DNA from: Ophiura sarsii
Taxonomy: Eukaryota > Echinodermata > Ophiuroidea > Amphilepidida > Ophiuridae
Direction of reading: 5' to 3'
DNA length: 64,000 bases
Assembly: GCA_035610835.1 (NCBI GenBank)
Contig: CM069452.1
Coordinates: 30,926,143-30,990,142 of the forward strand
Shown in pieces: positions 1 through 12,635 of the stretch. Made by a program: the position numbers and the translations under genes. Positions within the stretch are counted from its first letter, which is position 1. Each line of letters opens with the position of its first letter. The notes under the pieces were generated by a model. That model did not search any database. It was not told the origin of the DNA and saw nothing but the letters and a program-made list of their open reading frames with translations.

Positions 1-1007
1 TCGACCATCTTCTGTTTCTTCGATAAACACAGAGGATCCTAGCTCGTTGTACCATGTGCCATTAAAAACTGATTGTGCAGGTACTGAAAAATGAATAAAA
101 GTTAAAACCATTCAATAGTATAAATATCGTGTTTATGAACTGTCAACCATTTACCAGTGGCTATGAACGCCGGGCTATGAACCAACCGAGAAAACTATGA
201 CAATTTCAAGATTGCTGGCATTTAAAAAACAAACATTTTAATCAATCAGGACCGTAGAATAAGTTTGTTTTGATACATTTAAGAGGCTTTAAATATTTAT
301 CCGCAAGCTTCATGAAGCCAACTATCATTGACCAAGCCACATTTTGACTATTCTCATACAATTAGTTGCCTTACCCGTTCCAAACACACTAAACGAAGTG
401 CCAAGAAAAACGAGAAGAATAACGCCTAGCAGCGCCATTACCACTACGCCTGTATGAGCGACTGTGTCTGCTGTGTCGGTTGATAGAAATAATACCTCTT
501 AAATCAGCGGTATTCAAAGACACTCTGTTAAAAGTGCGAATAGAATGAATATGACAAGAGTCACGATGGCGTTCACATTTTTATAAGATCTTCTGAAACC
601 CACGATTGAGTAACCTCTCTATCTAGTTGGCTGTCCTTATATTTCGAAAGTTTTCTTTTTGTCTCGGTACATGAGCGCTCTTATTTAGAGAGGATGTGTG
701 CCTTGTCGCTATTATTATTATCATTATTATTATTACATTTCATGTTGGTGTTTTGGTTTCTATGACTTATGTTTTAAACAATGGCAGGATAGTACCACCA
801 GTGCTGTCGAAAGTTTTCTTTTAATATGAAACAATACTTTTCATGGTTTTGTACTCCGTGGCTTAAGTTTAAAACAATAATAGGACATACTACCAGTTGG
901 AAAGTTTTTCTTTCATATAAAATATAACTTTTCATATGGTTTTGTATCTTGTGAACAATGAAACAATGCTACGTACTAAGGATTTGAAGTAACAAACAAC
1001 ATCATAC
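1..1007. other. AT-rich DNA without recognised gene
   Basis: I see no convincing reading frame, RNA gene or terminal repeat here. A short interrupted ATT microsatellite lies at about 711-735. The only other structure is scattered homopolymer T and A runs. Confidence 0.5.
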
Positions 1008-1009
1008 TA

Positions 1010-2081
1010 CGAGTGTCATTCAATAAGTTCTACCTCCTACCTTTGCTATTAAACAAGCCAGTCGTATGAAATATTTCACAATTGTAGCTTTAAATCTCAG
1101 CTACAAATCCATGTTAATTTAGTCTGAGTACTGGATTTACTTTTCTGTAGATGCAGTGAAACCCAAACCACCATTTAGTGCGACGGAAACGGGTAAAAAA
1201 CAGCAAAATATCTCCTAGATGCTATGAATTTGGCCAATTCTAAGAGACAAAACTTACCTATCGGTCAATTAAAACCGTTCTAAATTACAGATAACTCTTG
1301 AACATGTTGAACAGACTATAAACAATAAAGTGACTGATTTCTTTGGGATAAAATGCCCTCTAATTAGCCTGACCGGGACCTGGACAGCCATTAATTATAA
1401 CCTTACCCTATAGAAAACCGCTGCAAAAGTCATATTTGTTTTTCATAAGAACCAAGACATCTTCAATATACAGGACTAAATGGATATATTTGAAGTCACT
1501 TGAATAGACAATTTTCTATCACTGACTACCTGATTGACTATTGTAACGGTTGCATATAAGAAAAACTCATAAAATAACTATCATGTTAAGATTTAACATC
1601 CGAGGCATTACTGTGGCTTGACTTTTAACAACGAAAATTTCACTGAATAGAAGTACATGTATTCCAGTATGCTAAAGACGTGATACATTCGAGTTGATAA
1701 ATTTGCTAGCCCACAAAAGTTAATATTGCCTACAATCTTATTTATATATGATAATACAGTATTATATTTAGAAATCATCCATTGTTTTCTATTTTCAGTA
1801 TTTAAATCGGGCTGTTATACAATACAATACAATCTAATCATACAATACGGAGAGAAAACTAAAAAAACATGTATTTATCTTTGGTCATTTTCCGTGTCCG
1901 TTGTCCAAAATCTCTCTCTGACTTTGATCGCATCATGATAAAAGTGAAACAGATATCAATTATATTTGACTATAAATGTGTAGCTATGATTTAGAGCTAT
2001 AATTATGACAATTGTCATGAGGCTGACACTTATATTAGCGATGTTATGAGTGAGGAGGTAGAACTTATTGAATGACCCTCG
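1010..2081. mobile_element. TA-flanked mariner-type element, non-autonomous
   Basis: The ends are inverted: CGAGTGTCATTCAATAAGTT on the left and, on the opposite strand at the right end, CGAGGGTCATTCAATAAGTT. The match continues through TCTACCTCCT. TA lies immediately outside both ends (1008-1009 and 2082-2083), as expected for Tc1/mariner target duplication. Mariner ends beginning CGAGGG are familiar from animals. The 1,072-bp interior has only a 70-codon frame (1726-1938), which I do not recognise as transposase, so the copy is either an internally deleted element or a MITE. Confidence 0.8.
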
Positions 2082-2083
2082 TA

Positions 2084-3230
2084 TGTTTTGATAGGACAGG
2101 CACGATTTTATCAACGTTTAAGATGTTGTTAATCCTTGAAGAGTGATCCCGCCATGGCCATTTCTTAACAGAAGGACTATATATAATATAATACACCAGT
2201 TCTCTTCATTACAGACCGAACCGAGTTATCTTGTTAAACATTGGAAATTCCTTAAGGAACTAACAGTACAACGCGGGGCTTCCCCTTTCAACTTTAAATA
2301 GTAAGCAAAATTTAACAAATAGGGATTTATATAATGTAAAAGCTGAATGCAAACTGCTTATCCACAAAAATAGCCTGTGTAAGTAAATGTAATAAATATA
2401 AGAGGACCTGACGTTTCACAAACACAATCTTTATTGAAGGTAAAATGACAGAATACAGCATACACAACATATATATAGACAGGGGAACATGAAATGAAAT
2501 GACAAGAGATAATGTAACACAGTGGGGGTCAAAGTGACAGATGGATGAATAGGGGAAGGTATATCAAACTTGACAGCTGATTGATGAAGTGGATAATGTT
2601 ACAAAAGGATGACATAGACAAAGGGGAGATTAAAAAGTAAAAGGCAAATGGGATATAAAAAAGGGAGAGTAAAATCCATAATGGTAATTGCTGACTACAA
2701 ATAAATAATAAAAATGGATGGAAATGTAAAATGACTGAGGGAATGCATGAGAAAACAAGATAAAACAAAGTGGGAGAAGGTCTATGGTAACAAATAATGG
2801 AAATGCACTGGAACGAGTAATGAAAATAAAATAGAGGTTTAGTTAGCAGTGTAGCCAATCGCAAAGAGAGGAATCGCTCCCGGCATATTCTACATTCTAT
2901 TGAATCGGTGCATGACGTCCAATTCATATCATGTACAACGTTACCAATTTGGCCAACATATCATGAAACAGGTGTGTCTTCTTTCTGTAAATCTTAAACA
3001 CACTCATTATTCCCGACAAGATGACAGCTAATCCGCTATTATGATTTTAAAATGGCATATCGCAATTGGTAATACAGTTCAGTATCCATGTACCTTTTCT
3101 AGATAATAGGTAGGCCAATTTGTGTTATTCGTTAATATGCTCGTCTGCATTTATTAAAGGCAAATATGTATGCTTTTCGCGCAGTGAGTATGAATCCGAA
3201 TTGATCTAAAACCCTTTTCATGTACACTAT
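2084..3230. other. Unrecognised stretch with possible retroelement 3' end on the minus strand
   Basis: A minus-strand 132-codon frame (2529-2927) is low in complexity and shows no family I know; I do not call it a gene. Around 2401-2470 the minus strand reads a polyadenylation-like AATAAAG followed by a gaaacgtcagg word of the kind seen near the 3' ends of some invertebrate retroelements. This is weak evidence. Confidence 0.3.
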
Positions 3231-3655
3231 GAGCGTGTTTCTGCTGGGAAAGAAACCGCTAATAAACGCTAAGTTTTCCCAGTAGAAACAGGCAGAATCC
3301 GGCAATAATCGGTATTTTTGGTAATCCCAAAAGCCTTCACAAACCAGGTTTGGAACCGACAATAATCGGCAATAATCGGCAATAAACCCAATAGAAACAG
3401 AGAGGCGATTCTTAGCGGTTTGCGCCGTGAACTGTGTCACGCTGGGTTAAATACACATTATTGTGAGGCAATCTTTTTCAGGTGCGGTGGCATTGTTTGG
3501 TTTACAAACGGTCAAATGTCGTGGCCCATCGACTAGGATCGATACACTTAGCAGTAACTTTTCGCGAGTAGAAACAGGGGGATTAAAAACTGACCGATTG
3601 AAACTTAGCGTTTATTAGCGTTTACTTTTTTCAGTGCCCCGGCAGAAACACGCTC
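3231..3655. mobile_element. MITE, GAGCGTGTTTCTGC ends
   Basis: Terminal inverted repeats GAGCGTGTTTCTGC close a 425-bp element, and TAT lies directly outside both ends (3228-3230 and 3656-3658), a possible 3-bp target duplication. Both ends continue with similar subterminal words (cgctaataaacgctaagttt), so the inverted similarity reaches beyond the perfect TIR. The interior repeats the word cggcaataatcgg. There is no coding capacity. A Harbinger-like origin would fit a 3-bp duplication, but TAT is not the typical TWA site, so I leave the superfamily open. Confidence 0.7.
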
Positions 3656-4370
3656 TATGTAACACCGCACAAAAAGAAAGTACCCACTTTTTTCAAGGCA
3701 CCCTATTTTTAATTTAGAAAACCCTAAATATATTCAATAAGTGAGAAAGAACAAGCATTTCCTCCCGCGCATTTTGACACCTCATTTGTCACAATAGCTC
3801 CAATATTAATGAAGCAGTGGCAATTTGAATAACAAATGATGCAGTATCCATTGTTGCACTTAACCCTATACCCATGAAAAAAGCGTTAACAAAACAGTAA
3901 ATCTAAAGTGTACCTCTTCTTTCTCTCCATGAAAAGACAATCATAGCATAGCTCGGAGGGCGTTGCTGTGCACCGCTTAGATGATACCAGCACAATTTCA
4001 TTTTTTTGTCCCCCCCCCCCCCCCCCCCCCCCCTAAAACTTGGCTGGATTGGATTCGCGCCTGGTTGGTTCACTGGTCTTTTACTGGTTTCTATATTAGA
4101 AAAATAAGTTGTGGTTCTATGTTTGTAGTTTTAAGCTTCATAAAATATATTGTGGGTAAGGCGAACATTTAAACAAAGGATTTTCGCCTTATCATAATTA
4201 ATATTAGTGTTATATTGCTAACAGGTACCTTAGGGGGAAAGAGGTTTTTGTTATTCATTCATTATTACGTTAGGGCGAAAATAATGTTTCCCCTAAACGT
4301 AATTTCTTTCATAAACAATAATGCGCTTTATTCCGTTATAAATAACAAAGTAAATTACTATTCATGAGCT
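3656..4370. other. Non-coding stretch with poly-C tract
   Basis: An uninterrupted C run of about 24 bases lies at 4010-4033. The 63-codon frame across it (3981-4172) is a by-product of the tract. Nothing else was recognised. Confidence 0.5.
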
Positions 4371-4515
4371 AATTAATTATGCAAATTTATTCAAATATTC
4401 AATACATTTGCATAATTTGTACGACGGGCTGTCTCTAACAGTGACTAAATACAGCCCGTCGTACAAATTATGCAAATTTTGTGAATATTTGAATAAATTA
4501 GCATAATTAATTAAT
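4371..4515. repeat. 145-bp foldback repeat
   Basis: Two arms of about 60 bases are inverted copies around a short loop near 4442. The left arm ends with tacgacgggctg and the right begins with cagcccgtcgta; the arms continue through cataatttg, gcaaatttattcaaatattc and taattaat words. It is AT-rich apart from the GC clamp at the loop. It could be a MITE-like foldback or a structure-forming palindrome. Confidence 0.8.
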
Positions 4516-4581
4516 TTATGTAAATGAATGTTATTGTTAGTTAATCTCATGTACTTATTCCCCTTAAGGTTATCATTAGCG

Positions 4582-4588
4582 TTATTAC

Positions 4589-4634
<46 letters not shown>
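4582..4634. repeat. (ATT)n microsatellite
   Basis: A near-perfect trinucleotide run of about 17 units. The minus-strand poly-asparagine frame (4377-4640) is an artefact of it. In this genome (ATT)n often marks the 3' end of L2-like retrotransposons, but no retroelement tail is visible beside this one. Confidence 0.9.
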
Positions 4635-6420
4635 GCCCAAACTTTTTCGAGGGGTATAGAAGCTAAATTTGTTCTAAAAACCTTAATGTACTAAAAGCCA
4701 CTCTCAAACCTTCCTTTGCTGTGGTCACAAAATCACCATTTATGACCTACTAAAATCAGGGATAATAATTGTGCACGAGAATAGCAAGTTACGTCCATTA
4801 ACATTTACGTCCATTAACTTAACATTTCATATAATTTGAAAAAAGTTTTAAAAACAGCACCAGTGCAGAGAGAATTAATGTTACGTGTGAATTTGATTTC
4901 ATTTGATTTTTTTAAGCGTACCTTTGGAATGAAACGAAACTTAATCTGGCGAAACTCTTGCATCGTGCCAATCAGTACAAGTTTATGTACTTGATCGTTA
5001 CGGTAAGAAAAACAATATTGCTTTTCATGTGCGTTTGTTATCAGTTATTTTAGCTATCAAAACCAAGCAAAATCGAGATAATATCAATCTGCCAGTCCTG
5101 TCTAGGAAGAAAGAAACAATATAAACTTCTTAGGGATGTAAAAGTAATCAGTTGGGAAATAATGATTGTATGTTTAAAAATCCCATGTTTTAAATTTCAA
5201 CAATCACTTTATATAGCCTATTAGGTGACCCCGGAGATCCCCCTTTGCCGTTGACAACAAAGCAAAACGTTTGAACAAATAAGTTTATACCCTCTACTCA
5301 ACCATTATACACAAGATCGTTCCTAGTGACCACGTGAGGCCATGTAAACGACTATAAGCAAATTTGCCAATATTCTAACAAGAAGAGTGTTAAAAACACA
5401 AACATCATAGAGTTTGAATGCAAGCAGAAATAAAGAAAGAGTATCATAAGGAGAATGGTGTCATAACAAAACGAGCACTGTAATGTCCAAAGTCATTTAA
5501 GTCAAAGTTCTATTGAATGTTTGTTGCGGTAAATTGCAACTCCCTTTAAAGTTTGCGGTATTAGGCGCTATACATCGTGGGACCGTCATCACTCAATATG
5601 GCAGCCCCCATAACTAGCAGGTTTCAAAATTGTCTCTTACCGAAGCTTCATAGATTCAGCATTTAACCATGATTTAAAGAAGATTAACCTAACAGGATCA
5701 ATGAAGAATGTATAACGGATCAGGTGAAAGTAAGGATAGGATTAAACTGGATTGTTTCATCTATATACTAATTTTCGGTCCCTCGCCTGATTAGATAGTT
5801 CAATAATAATTTTACACTCGCGTCCCTCTTTAACTGAAAAAGCGTGGTAATTGCGCCTCTAATACACGAGCTAATTAGATAGTTCAATGGCAGTATTTTC
5901 CCGTTTTCAGACATGCACAGAAAGGATCACAGATGATAATCCGAAACGTTGAATTTCTTTTACTTGGGTAGCTACTGTTCGGGCAAAAATTGTGGTTTTC
6001 GGAGTGAGTGATGACATATGGTCTTCACCCAAAATATTTTCACCAGGGATATAGCTAAATTTCTGTATATGCGGCCGTTTGTTATTCTTAAAGATCGCAT
6101 GAGTACAAGCATTTATACGGGACTATTACGTCCGACAAATAAAAATATTTTACGACATTTTCTAAATGTAAACAAAACTCTTACACAGATCTTAAAGTGA
6201 CACTGTCACATTAGTAACATAGATGAACGCGTAGTTTTCTAACGATAAAGAAACTGGCGGTACCATACTAACCGTTCCTATGTTGACGGCTGCCCGACCG
6301 CGTTTAACATGGCGCGCGCGATTCGGCGCACACGTAATGACGCAGACAAAGTGTGTACGCGTTTGTGGCGCAAACTGCACATTGTAACGGGGCAGAGTGA
6401 AAGCAGGCTGCAGTCCATAC
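4635..6420. other. Non-coding stretch, nothing recognised
   Basis: Short frames at 6018-6200 (+) and 6192-6422 (-) have no recognisable domains. A word pair around 5700-5890 (ttagatagttcaat) occurs twice. Otherwise I see no gene, RNA or transposon end. Confidence 0.45.
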
Positions 6421-6678
6421 ACTCTTAGAAAAAGGGTGTTTCATGGGATTCTTGGCTGTCCCGTATGTGGAACCCTTAATATCACTTTAAAAGGTTCCAA
6501 AAAGAACCATTTTAAGGTTCAAAATGGGCAAAAAATGCGCAAAATGGGTCTTTAGAACCTCTAAAGGTTGTTCTCTACAGAACCTGTTTGGGTCCTTTAA
6601 AATCAAAGAACCTTTAAACCCTTAGGGTTCCATATACGGGACAGCCAAGAACCCCTGAAGCACCCTTTTTCTAATAGT
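6421..6678. mobile_element. MITE with ~58-bp inverted ends (ACTCTTAGAAAAAGGGTG type)
   Basis: The left end starts ACTCTTAGAAAAAGGGTG and the right end, read on the minus strand, starts ACTATTAGAAAAAGGGTG. Similarity continues through ttcttggctgtcccgtat and ggaaccct on both sides. The 258-bp element is full of ggttc/gaacc words, so it can fold almost entirely. I see no clean target duplication. I do not assign a superfamily. Confidence 0.75.
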
Positions 6679-7097
6679 TGTACCCTAAAGACATCTACTC
6701 CTCCCCGTACTTCTCTTACTTGATAATCTGGATATAAGGGCACATGGGGCATCTGGATAAACGGAACGCGTGGTATATTATCACGATTATTATAGAGTGT
6801 CTGGATTAATAAGGGCACCCGTGGTATCTGGATTATGGGGTTCACTATAAAACGCAGAGAGTCTCAAATTACCTGGATATACTATGCGCAGGTGGGCCAC
6901 CTGTGATAACTGGATTATAAGGGTGTATCAGGTAGTATCTCGGGAGGCCTTATTTAGAACACAGCAAACATGACAAAGGGACTACTACTATACGTTAAGG
7001 CCCCACGTGCCTATTGGAGGAATAATGTATTTAATGTAAATAGGCCAAACAAAACCCGGTGGAACACATAGTGCTCAAGTACAAGCATGGAATGGTA

Positions 7098-8714
7098 CAA
7101 GTGATCTTGATGATAGACTCCGCAGACCATAAAACTAAACGACCGACTATAAAAATTATGGAACACACTATAACGCTCAGAACGTAGGCCTACTGAATTA
7201 CCTGGATACAGTATGTGAACATTGGCAGTGGCGACACCAGCACCAAAATGTTAAAGGAGGAAAACGGGGTGGCAGGCTATATAAGAATCGGGGGAGACGT
7301 TTTAAAGCTAATTTTAAGTACATAACTTTCAGTTTTGACATTCAAATTCAACTTTTTTATTATTTGGGGTACAAAATAGGTAGAGACATGCGCTGACAGG
7401 AGGTAATAACTGGGGGGTCACGACTGGGCACCCCCCTCCCCCCCCCCCCCCCTCCACCGTTAGTGCCACCACTGCACCTGATGGGGTAGGTCTACCTGCT
7501 GGATTAAAGGCCACATGGGGTACCCACCCATGTGTTCTATAATTATATTAAGGCAATCCAGATACTCTGAATACTCTAAGTATTCCTACATCTGAATAAC
7601 CACTCAGGTGTCCTTATTAATCCACGTAGGCCCTAATAGCCGCATACACAGTTATCACGGGTGCCCTTAATATTCGATTCAAGATAAACTACATAGTCCA
7701 GGTAGGTCCTATTGGATCACTAATACACAATCTTGATTATTAATGTACATGTGGTGGTACATGAATATTCAAGGCCCCATGTGTTATACATGCATGGCGT
7801 ACATGGATTTCTTAAGGGCACATGGTATATATGGATTATTAAGGGCACTTTGGTACAAATGTCAGTATTAAGGGCACCTAGGATACATGGAGTAACAACG
7901 ACATACTCTTGCTGTTTTACAATACCCGCATCTTACGTTTTGATATGACTAACCACCCGCTATAGCCTCGGCACCTATACCTGCGATTTTCATTATAAAC
8001 TGGATATAATACGGGCACATTGGTATGGATATAACACCGGCGCATGCGCTACCTGGGTTATTAAGGCCATCTGTGAGGGGTAGGGCCTAGACCTATCGGC
8101 AACCGGTGTATTAAGAACACGTTGAGTAGGCTACTTGGATTAGGAACATGGGTATCTGTATTATTTAAGAGCACATTTGGCCTAGGCTCATGGTGTGTTA
8201 AGGGCACCATGTCACTTACTTTATATCAAGGGCACTTTAGGTACCTGAATTATTTAAGGACATACTCTTGATATTTATATAAACATTTATAACGCTTTGA
8301 TATTACTCGCCTCTGCCTATAATTGTGATATGACTATTACTGTCCGCTATCTTCGGCACCCGCGTTTAATTTGATAAAGTAAGGGCACCTGGGTATCTCG
8401 ATATAACGGCACACTGCAGTACCTTGATTATTGTATCCGGTGCATTATTAAGGGCACCTGTGGTAACTGGATTAGGGGTAGGGCTTAGGCCTATGGGGTC
8501 CCTGGATATAATGGATGAGGCCTACCTAGATTAAGGCACATGTATACCTGGATTATCAAAAGCACCTGCGATATTCTGATTATTTAGGGCCCGCCTGGAT
8601 TATGTATACATGTCGGACATGTTCTTGATATTGTATCAAATTTTCTTACGCTTTGTTTACTTATTCCCCGTGAAATCTTCTAGCAGGTCCCCGCAAAGCG
8701 CGGGTGCCCGCTAG
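7098..8714 (+). repeat. Outer inverted repeat, left copy
   Basis: This copy is the reverse complement of 63008-64000. It begins with caagtgatcttgatgatag, which matches the last bases of the window, and ends with the hairpin closing in CTAG at 8711-8714. The body is a degenerate array of 30-60-bp units resembling ggattattaagggcacctg. The left copy has about 0.6-0.7 kb (roughly 7415-8108) absent from the right copy. The right copy jumps from acatgcgctgacagg directly to gtattaagaacacgttg. No protein is encoded. It looks like a repeat family with a hairpin terminus, present twice in opposite orientation. Confidence 0.85.
8679..8714. repeat. Terminal hairpin of the outer repeat
   Basis: CTAGCAGG and CCCGCTAG enclose a GC-rich stem around gcaaagcgc. 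The homologous right copy (63008-63043) is a better palindrome, with ctagcggg...cccgctag and an inner stem agcgcttcgcgct. Shared position at the edge of both copies marks it as the true terminus. A hairpin near a CTAG end recalls Helitron 3' ends, but the CTAG here lies at the base of the hairpin, not some ten bases past it, so I do not claim a Helitron. Confidence 0.65.
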
Positions 8715-9085
8715 TGGTATATAATGAGTGATCTTTGTGTTTCGTTGTGCCTCGCTGTCTCCGTAACAACCATTGAAGTTGCCCAGGTGACCGTGACCAT
8801 AAAGAAGTTCGTCAAAGAAATCTTATGAAGTGTCGAGTTTGAGAGCCGTAGAAGCTGTGAGAGATCACTAATAATGAACAAAGCCAACGTATATTCTCAA
8901 CGAATCCTACAAGCACTCTCGCTCAGTTTTCTTGAAATAAAGTTTCAAGATTTGTTTTTATAATATAGAGTCATAGTTATATTGTACTTGGCTGAATATG
9001 ATGTGAGTTAAAGGTCCCAAATTGGAATATTTTGTATCTAATTAAGAATAGATTTATCACATCAAAGTCAACCAGGGCAAAAACA
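8715..9085. other. Non-coding stretch, nothing recognised
   Basis: No gene or terminal repeat seen. A small inverted pair (cttgaaa/tttcaag near 8931-8952) is too short to interpret. Confidence 0.4.
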
Positions 9086-9087
9086 AG

Positions 9088-9372
9088 TAATTAATTAATG
9101 AATCATTAATAATTAATTGATGATTGATTAATTATCAACACATAGGTCTAATTATTAATAATTAATTATCAATAATTAATTATCAATAATTAATTATCAC
9201 TAATTAATTATCAATAATTAATTATCAATAATTAAATATTAATACTTATTTATCATCAATTTATCATTGAGTAATTGATGATAAAACAATAATGAATGAT
9301 CAATAATGAATCAATAAATAAATAATTAATCATTCATTAACTACCAATAGTTATTAATCATCAATTTATTAT
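9088..9372. repeat. AT-rich tandem repeat (taattatcaat type)
   Basis: Degenerate 12-14-bp units built from taattaattatcaat run for almost 300 bases with virtually no G or C. The units are near-palindromic, so the array is likely to unwind or form cruciforms. No coding potential. Confidence 0.85.
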
Positions 9373-9416
9373 TATGAATACTAAATTAATTACTATACCA
9401 ATTAGAGACAGGATAT

Positions 9417-9417
<1 letters not shown>

Positions 9418-9451
<34 letters not shown>
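9418..9451. repeat. Poly-C tract, 34 bases
   Basis: Longest homopolymer C run in the window. Such runs are often mis-sized in sequencing, so its length is uncertain. The proline-rich frame across it (9374-9643) is not a gene. Confidence 0.9.
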
Positions 9452-9453
<2 letters not shown>

Positions 9454-9454
9454 A

Positions 9455-10200
9455 GAAGTAGAAACATTTGATTTAAGTATCGATGGTTTAAAAGCTCGAA
9501 CAGGGGGGAGTCTGAGGGGAGATTCAGAATTTGATTTTTTTTTTCAATTTTCGAACTCATTTGGTGCGATCTGCTGGTGTATACTTTTGACCAACATTTT
9601 ATCGAAAAGCCACCTCTTTATTTCCGATAAATATTTTGGCTAAAGAAGTTTAGCATATACTGATATATTCTTGATTTAAGTATAGATGATTTGAAAAACT
9701 TAACAGGGGGAGTCTGAGGGGAGATGTGCCCCCTGAAAATTTGATTTTTTTTCTTCTTCAATTTTCGAACTCATTTGGTGCGATCTGGTGTATACTTTTG
9801 ACCAGCATTTTATCGAAAAGCAACCTCTTCATTTCCAATCATTTTTTGTATCAATGCAAGAAAGAAGTTGAGTATATGATATTTCCTTGATTTAAGTAAA
9901 AAAAAGCTCAAACAGGGGGAGTCTGACGGTGGCACCAACATTTTATCGAAAAGCCACCTCTTCATTTCCAATCAATACTTTGTTTTTATCAATGCAAGAA
10001 GTTGAGCATATACTGATATTTTCTTGAATAAGTATAGACTGTTTAAAAGATCGAACAGGGGGAGTCTGAATTTGATTATTTTTTTCAATTTTCGGAAACA
10101 TTTGGATCAATTTAGTATGTACTTTTGATCAATATATTATTGAAAAGCAATCACTTTATTTCCGATCAATATTGGCTTTTTATATTGGCCTATGCCAGAA
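9455..10200 (+). repeat. ~200-bp tandem repeat, about four degenerate units
   Basis: The word aacagggggagtctga recurs near 9500, 9702, 9911 and 10058. It is followed in three units by ttgattttttttcaattttc. Words like ttttatcgaaaagc and atttccgatcaat recur at the same spacing in all four units. The third unit is internally shortened. Reading frames in the region are by-products. Confidence 0.8.
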
Positions 10201-12000
10201 AGAAGTTATACTATATAGTTACATCCAAAATATCAGATTTCTCGTCAACGTACGTACGCGTATGTATCCCGACCAACTTCTATAAACTCCAAACGTTCTT
10301 ATGTCCCTCGCATGCCTCCCCTCCCGCCTTGTCTCCCCCTCCCGCCCCCTTGGCTTTTTGCTTTTTCGTTTGTCCCCTGTTCTTCCTCTCTCTTTTCCCT
10401 CTTTTTTTTTTTGGTGGGGGGGGGGGGGGGTGCGCCTGGACCAGCATATGGTCATAAGAATCCGGAAGAGTACACATCATTAAACAATATGCTGTTTGTC
10501 TAGCTGATCTGCTCATAAGTTTATTGCACTAATTTGTAAGATGTTTAAACATGTATGTTTTTAGAAGCGTTTGCATCCGGCAAGAGACTTGGTATTTCTA
10601 ATCGTGAGAGGAACAGTTCTGGAGCAGCCCCACCAACTGCCTTTAGTTTCTGCTATATGAATCAACATTTATGACCCTAGAAACACGTATGTTAGGCCGC
10701 AAGTGAGAATCGACTCAAGTGAGAATAGTTGGCGCAGTGATATTAGTGATCTGCCTAACAAATTTCGATACTGATCGATATGTAATGGCATTTCCGGCAT
10801 GTAATGGGTAATTCCCACGGCCACTGCACAACAACTACAAGTTTACAACTACAATCACCGAAAGTGGAGGACGTACTGTGAACGATACTTAGCAGATTGA
10901 TTAAAATCAAATGTACGGATAAGTGTGAGTAATGTTTGATAGGATGTAGTACTCACAAAAGCAACATTTCGATGTTGAAAATGATAAAATACCTATCGTC
11001 CGGTCCTATGATTATGAAGAATAGATGAACATGAAAGTGATGCCGAATTATGCAGGGTTGGCCTTCTCGTCTCACTCATGGCGTCTTGACTAATGCCGTA
11101 ATGGCTTTGATTACCTTGACAAATGTTGTTTACCTTGCCATGCTTGCCGGGTTACTTTGCCAGGAGTAGGCCGCCACACCTGCTAATTCCGGTATTAGCC
11201 ATGATCAATGCTATGCTAGTTCATTTAGACTTTAGTTCTAAAACAAGTATATTTGAATTACCATAAACTTGTATTTTGTATAGTTGTATTGTAGTTACAT
11301 ATATTTAGCCTCACATTACACAAAATAAAAATAAAAACATGTTTAGCTTCCTGACCTTTTTCAATACAAAGTACAAAATTGCCATAATTAGCGATAAACA
11401 TTGCGAACCTAAAAAAGGAGGAGGCCCCTTTAAATTGTTTTTATTTCAATAGTTCGGAGGAGTTGGTCACCACAAAACTGACTTAAAATGCTTGCAAGAA
11501 GCAAAGCTGTTACAAACATCTCAAACTCTCAAACACCTAAACAAAAAAGTTATAGGCCTAAATAAAATAAGGAGGAAAAAAAGGTAGCGGGAGGGGACGC
11601 TAAGGCCAAACAAAGAAGATTGTCTGTCTCAGAAGCCCGCCCGCATTGGTATGTGAAATGAGCTACGGCGCGTAGGTCTATGCGCTGAGGCCTATAAAGC
11701 CTATTTTATTTTATTTATTTTTAGAAAAAAAGTTTTAAAAAAAGTTCTCTGAAGGGGGCACAGCACTAAATATACCGCCCATTGGATTATGTGTAAAATA
11801 GAGCTAAAAGAGTCCAGATTTTGGGTCCTTAGTAACTCTTTTTGGAACGTCTCGAATGCTTTATTCTAACAAACAAATATTAAAATTTCATGAAATCGTC
11901 AAGAACAGATACCCCTTCCAGATTTTACGATATAATCATTTAAACAGCGCCACCCCTATTTTCAGCATGGACGCTCGCCTTCTGACCGCCTCCGAGCATG
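10201..12000. other. Non-coding stretch with pyrimidine/G tract, no gene recognised
   Basis: A pyrimidine-rich stretch at 10310-10412 leads into a G run of about 15 bases near 10416-10430. Five overlapping frames on both strands arise from this skew and none looks like protein. The rest, including 10500-12000, shows A/T-rich runs but no identifiable element. Confidence 0.45.
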
Positions 12001-12006
12001 TGTGTT

Positions 12007-12629
12007 CTAGAACTGGAATCGGTCACTCACGGTACACTCACTTAGTACACTGATTTCGAACGGCAAAGCCGTGAGGGACCTGGATAATCTACTGTACGTT
12101 AACGGTTTTATGACTCCTAAGGGAGCCTCTGTGCAAAGAGAAGTTGCCAAACAAACAAATACTCTCCGTTTAATTAATTTTAATATTGTTCTGACGTTTA
12201 TAAATAGTTTCCTCTTATTTAAAAATGTCTAGTAAATAAATATTCACAGTTTAGTTAGTTCAACACTCTATAGTACTTAAAATAGTAGTACCGCGAATAT
12301 TTGTGCTCAAAGTTTACCAGCAAGGAACACCCCATGCTGATAGCATGTGTTAGTGTCCATCAACTTGTATGACATCTAAGGCTGCCGCCCTAACACCAAC
12401 CGTTAGAATTGAATTGCTCCGTTGGTTTACGATGTGCACGGAATAGTATGGTTGGGCCCATGTAGATAATATGTCAAAATGATCTGGACAGGCCGGGAAC
12501 TGCGCCATGCTTTGGCATGGCCGGGTTTGGTGGATTACCCAGGCCTCTCGCGGCTTACACCGCTCATGAGCGGCTTCGCCGCTCATGTGATAGTATTATA
12601 TTTCCGCAAGTGGCCGATTCCAGTTCTAG
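12007..12629. mobile_element. TIR element with 6-bp target duplication
   Basis: The inverted ends read CTAGAACTGGAATCGG. TGTGTT lies directly outside both ends (12001-12006 and 12630-12635), a good 6-bp target site duplication. Near both ends are GC-rich self-complementary words (ggcaaagccg on the left; gcggcttcgccgc with tcatgagc on the right). There is no transposase; the minus-strand frame 12350-12586 is unrecognised. Superfamily not assigned. Confidence 0.75.
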
Positions 12630-12635
12630 TGTGTT

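Noticed and set aside
2529..2927. 132-codon minus-strand frame as a membrane protein
   Set aside because: Hydrophobicity comes from AT-rich codons; no signal peptide, conserved motif or splice context.
8679..8714. Helitron 3' end
   Set aside because: CTAG lies at the hairpin base rather than some ten bases downstream, no TC start was found, and no Rep/helicase is present.
10219..10516. Basic proline/lysine-rich protein on the minus strand
   Set aside because: The frames derive from a pyrimidine tract and poly-G; three overlapping frames show the same bias.
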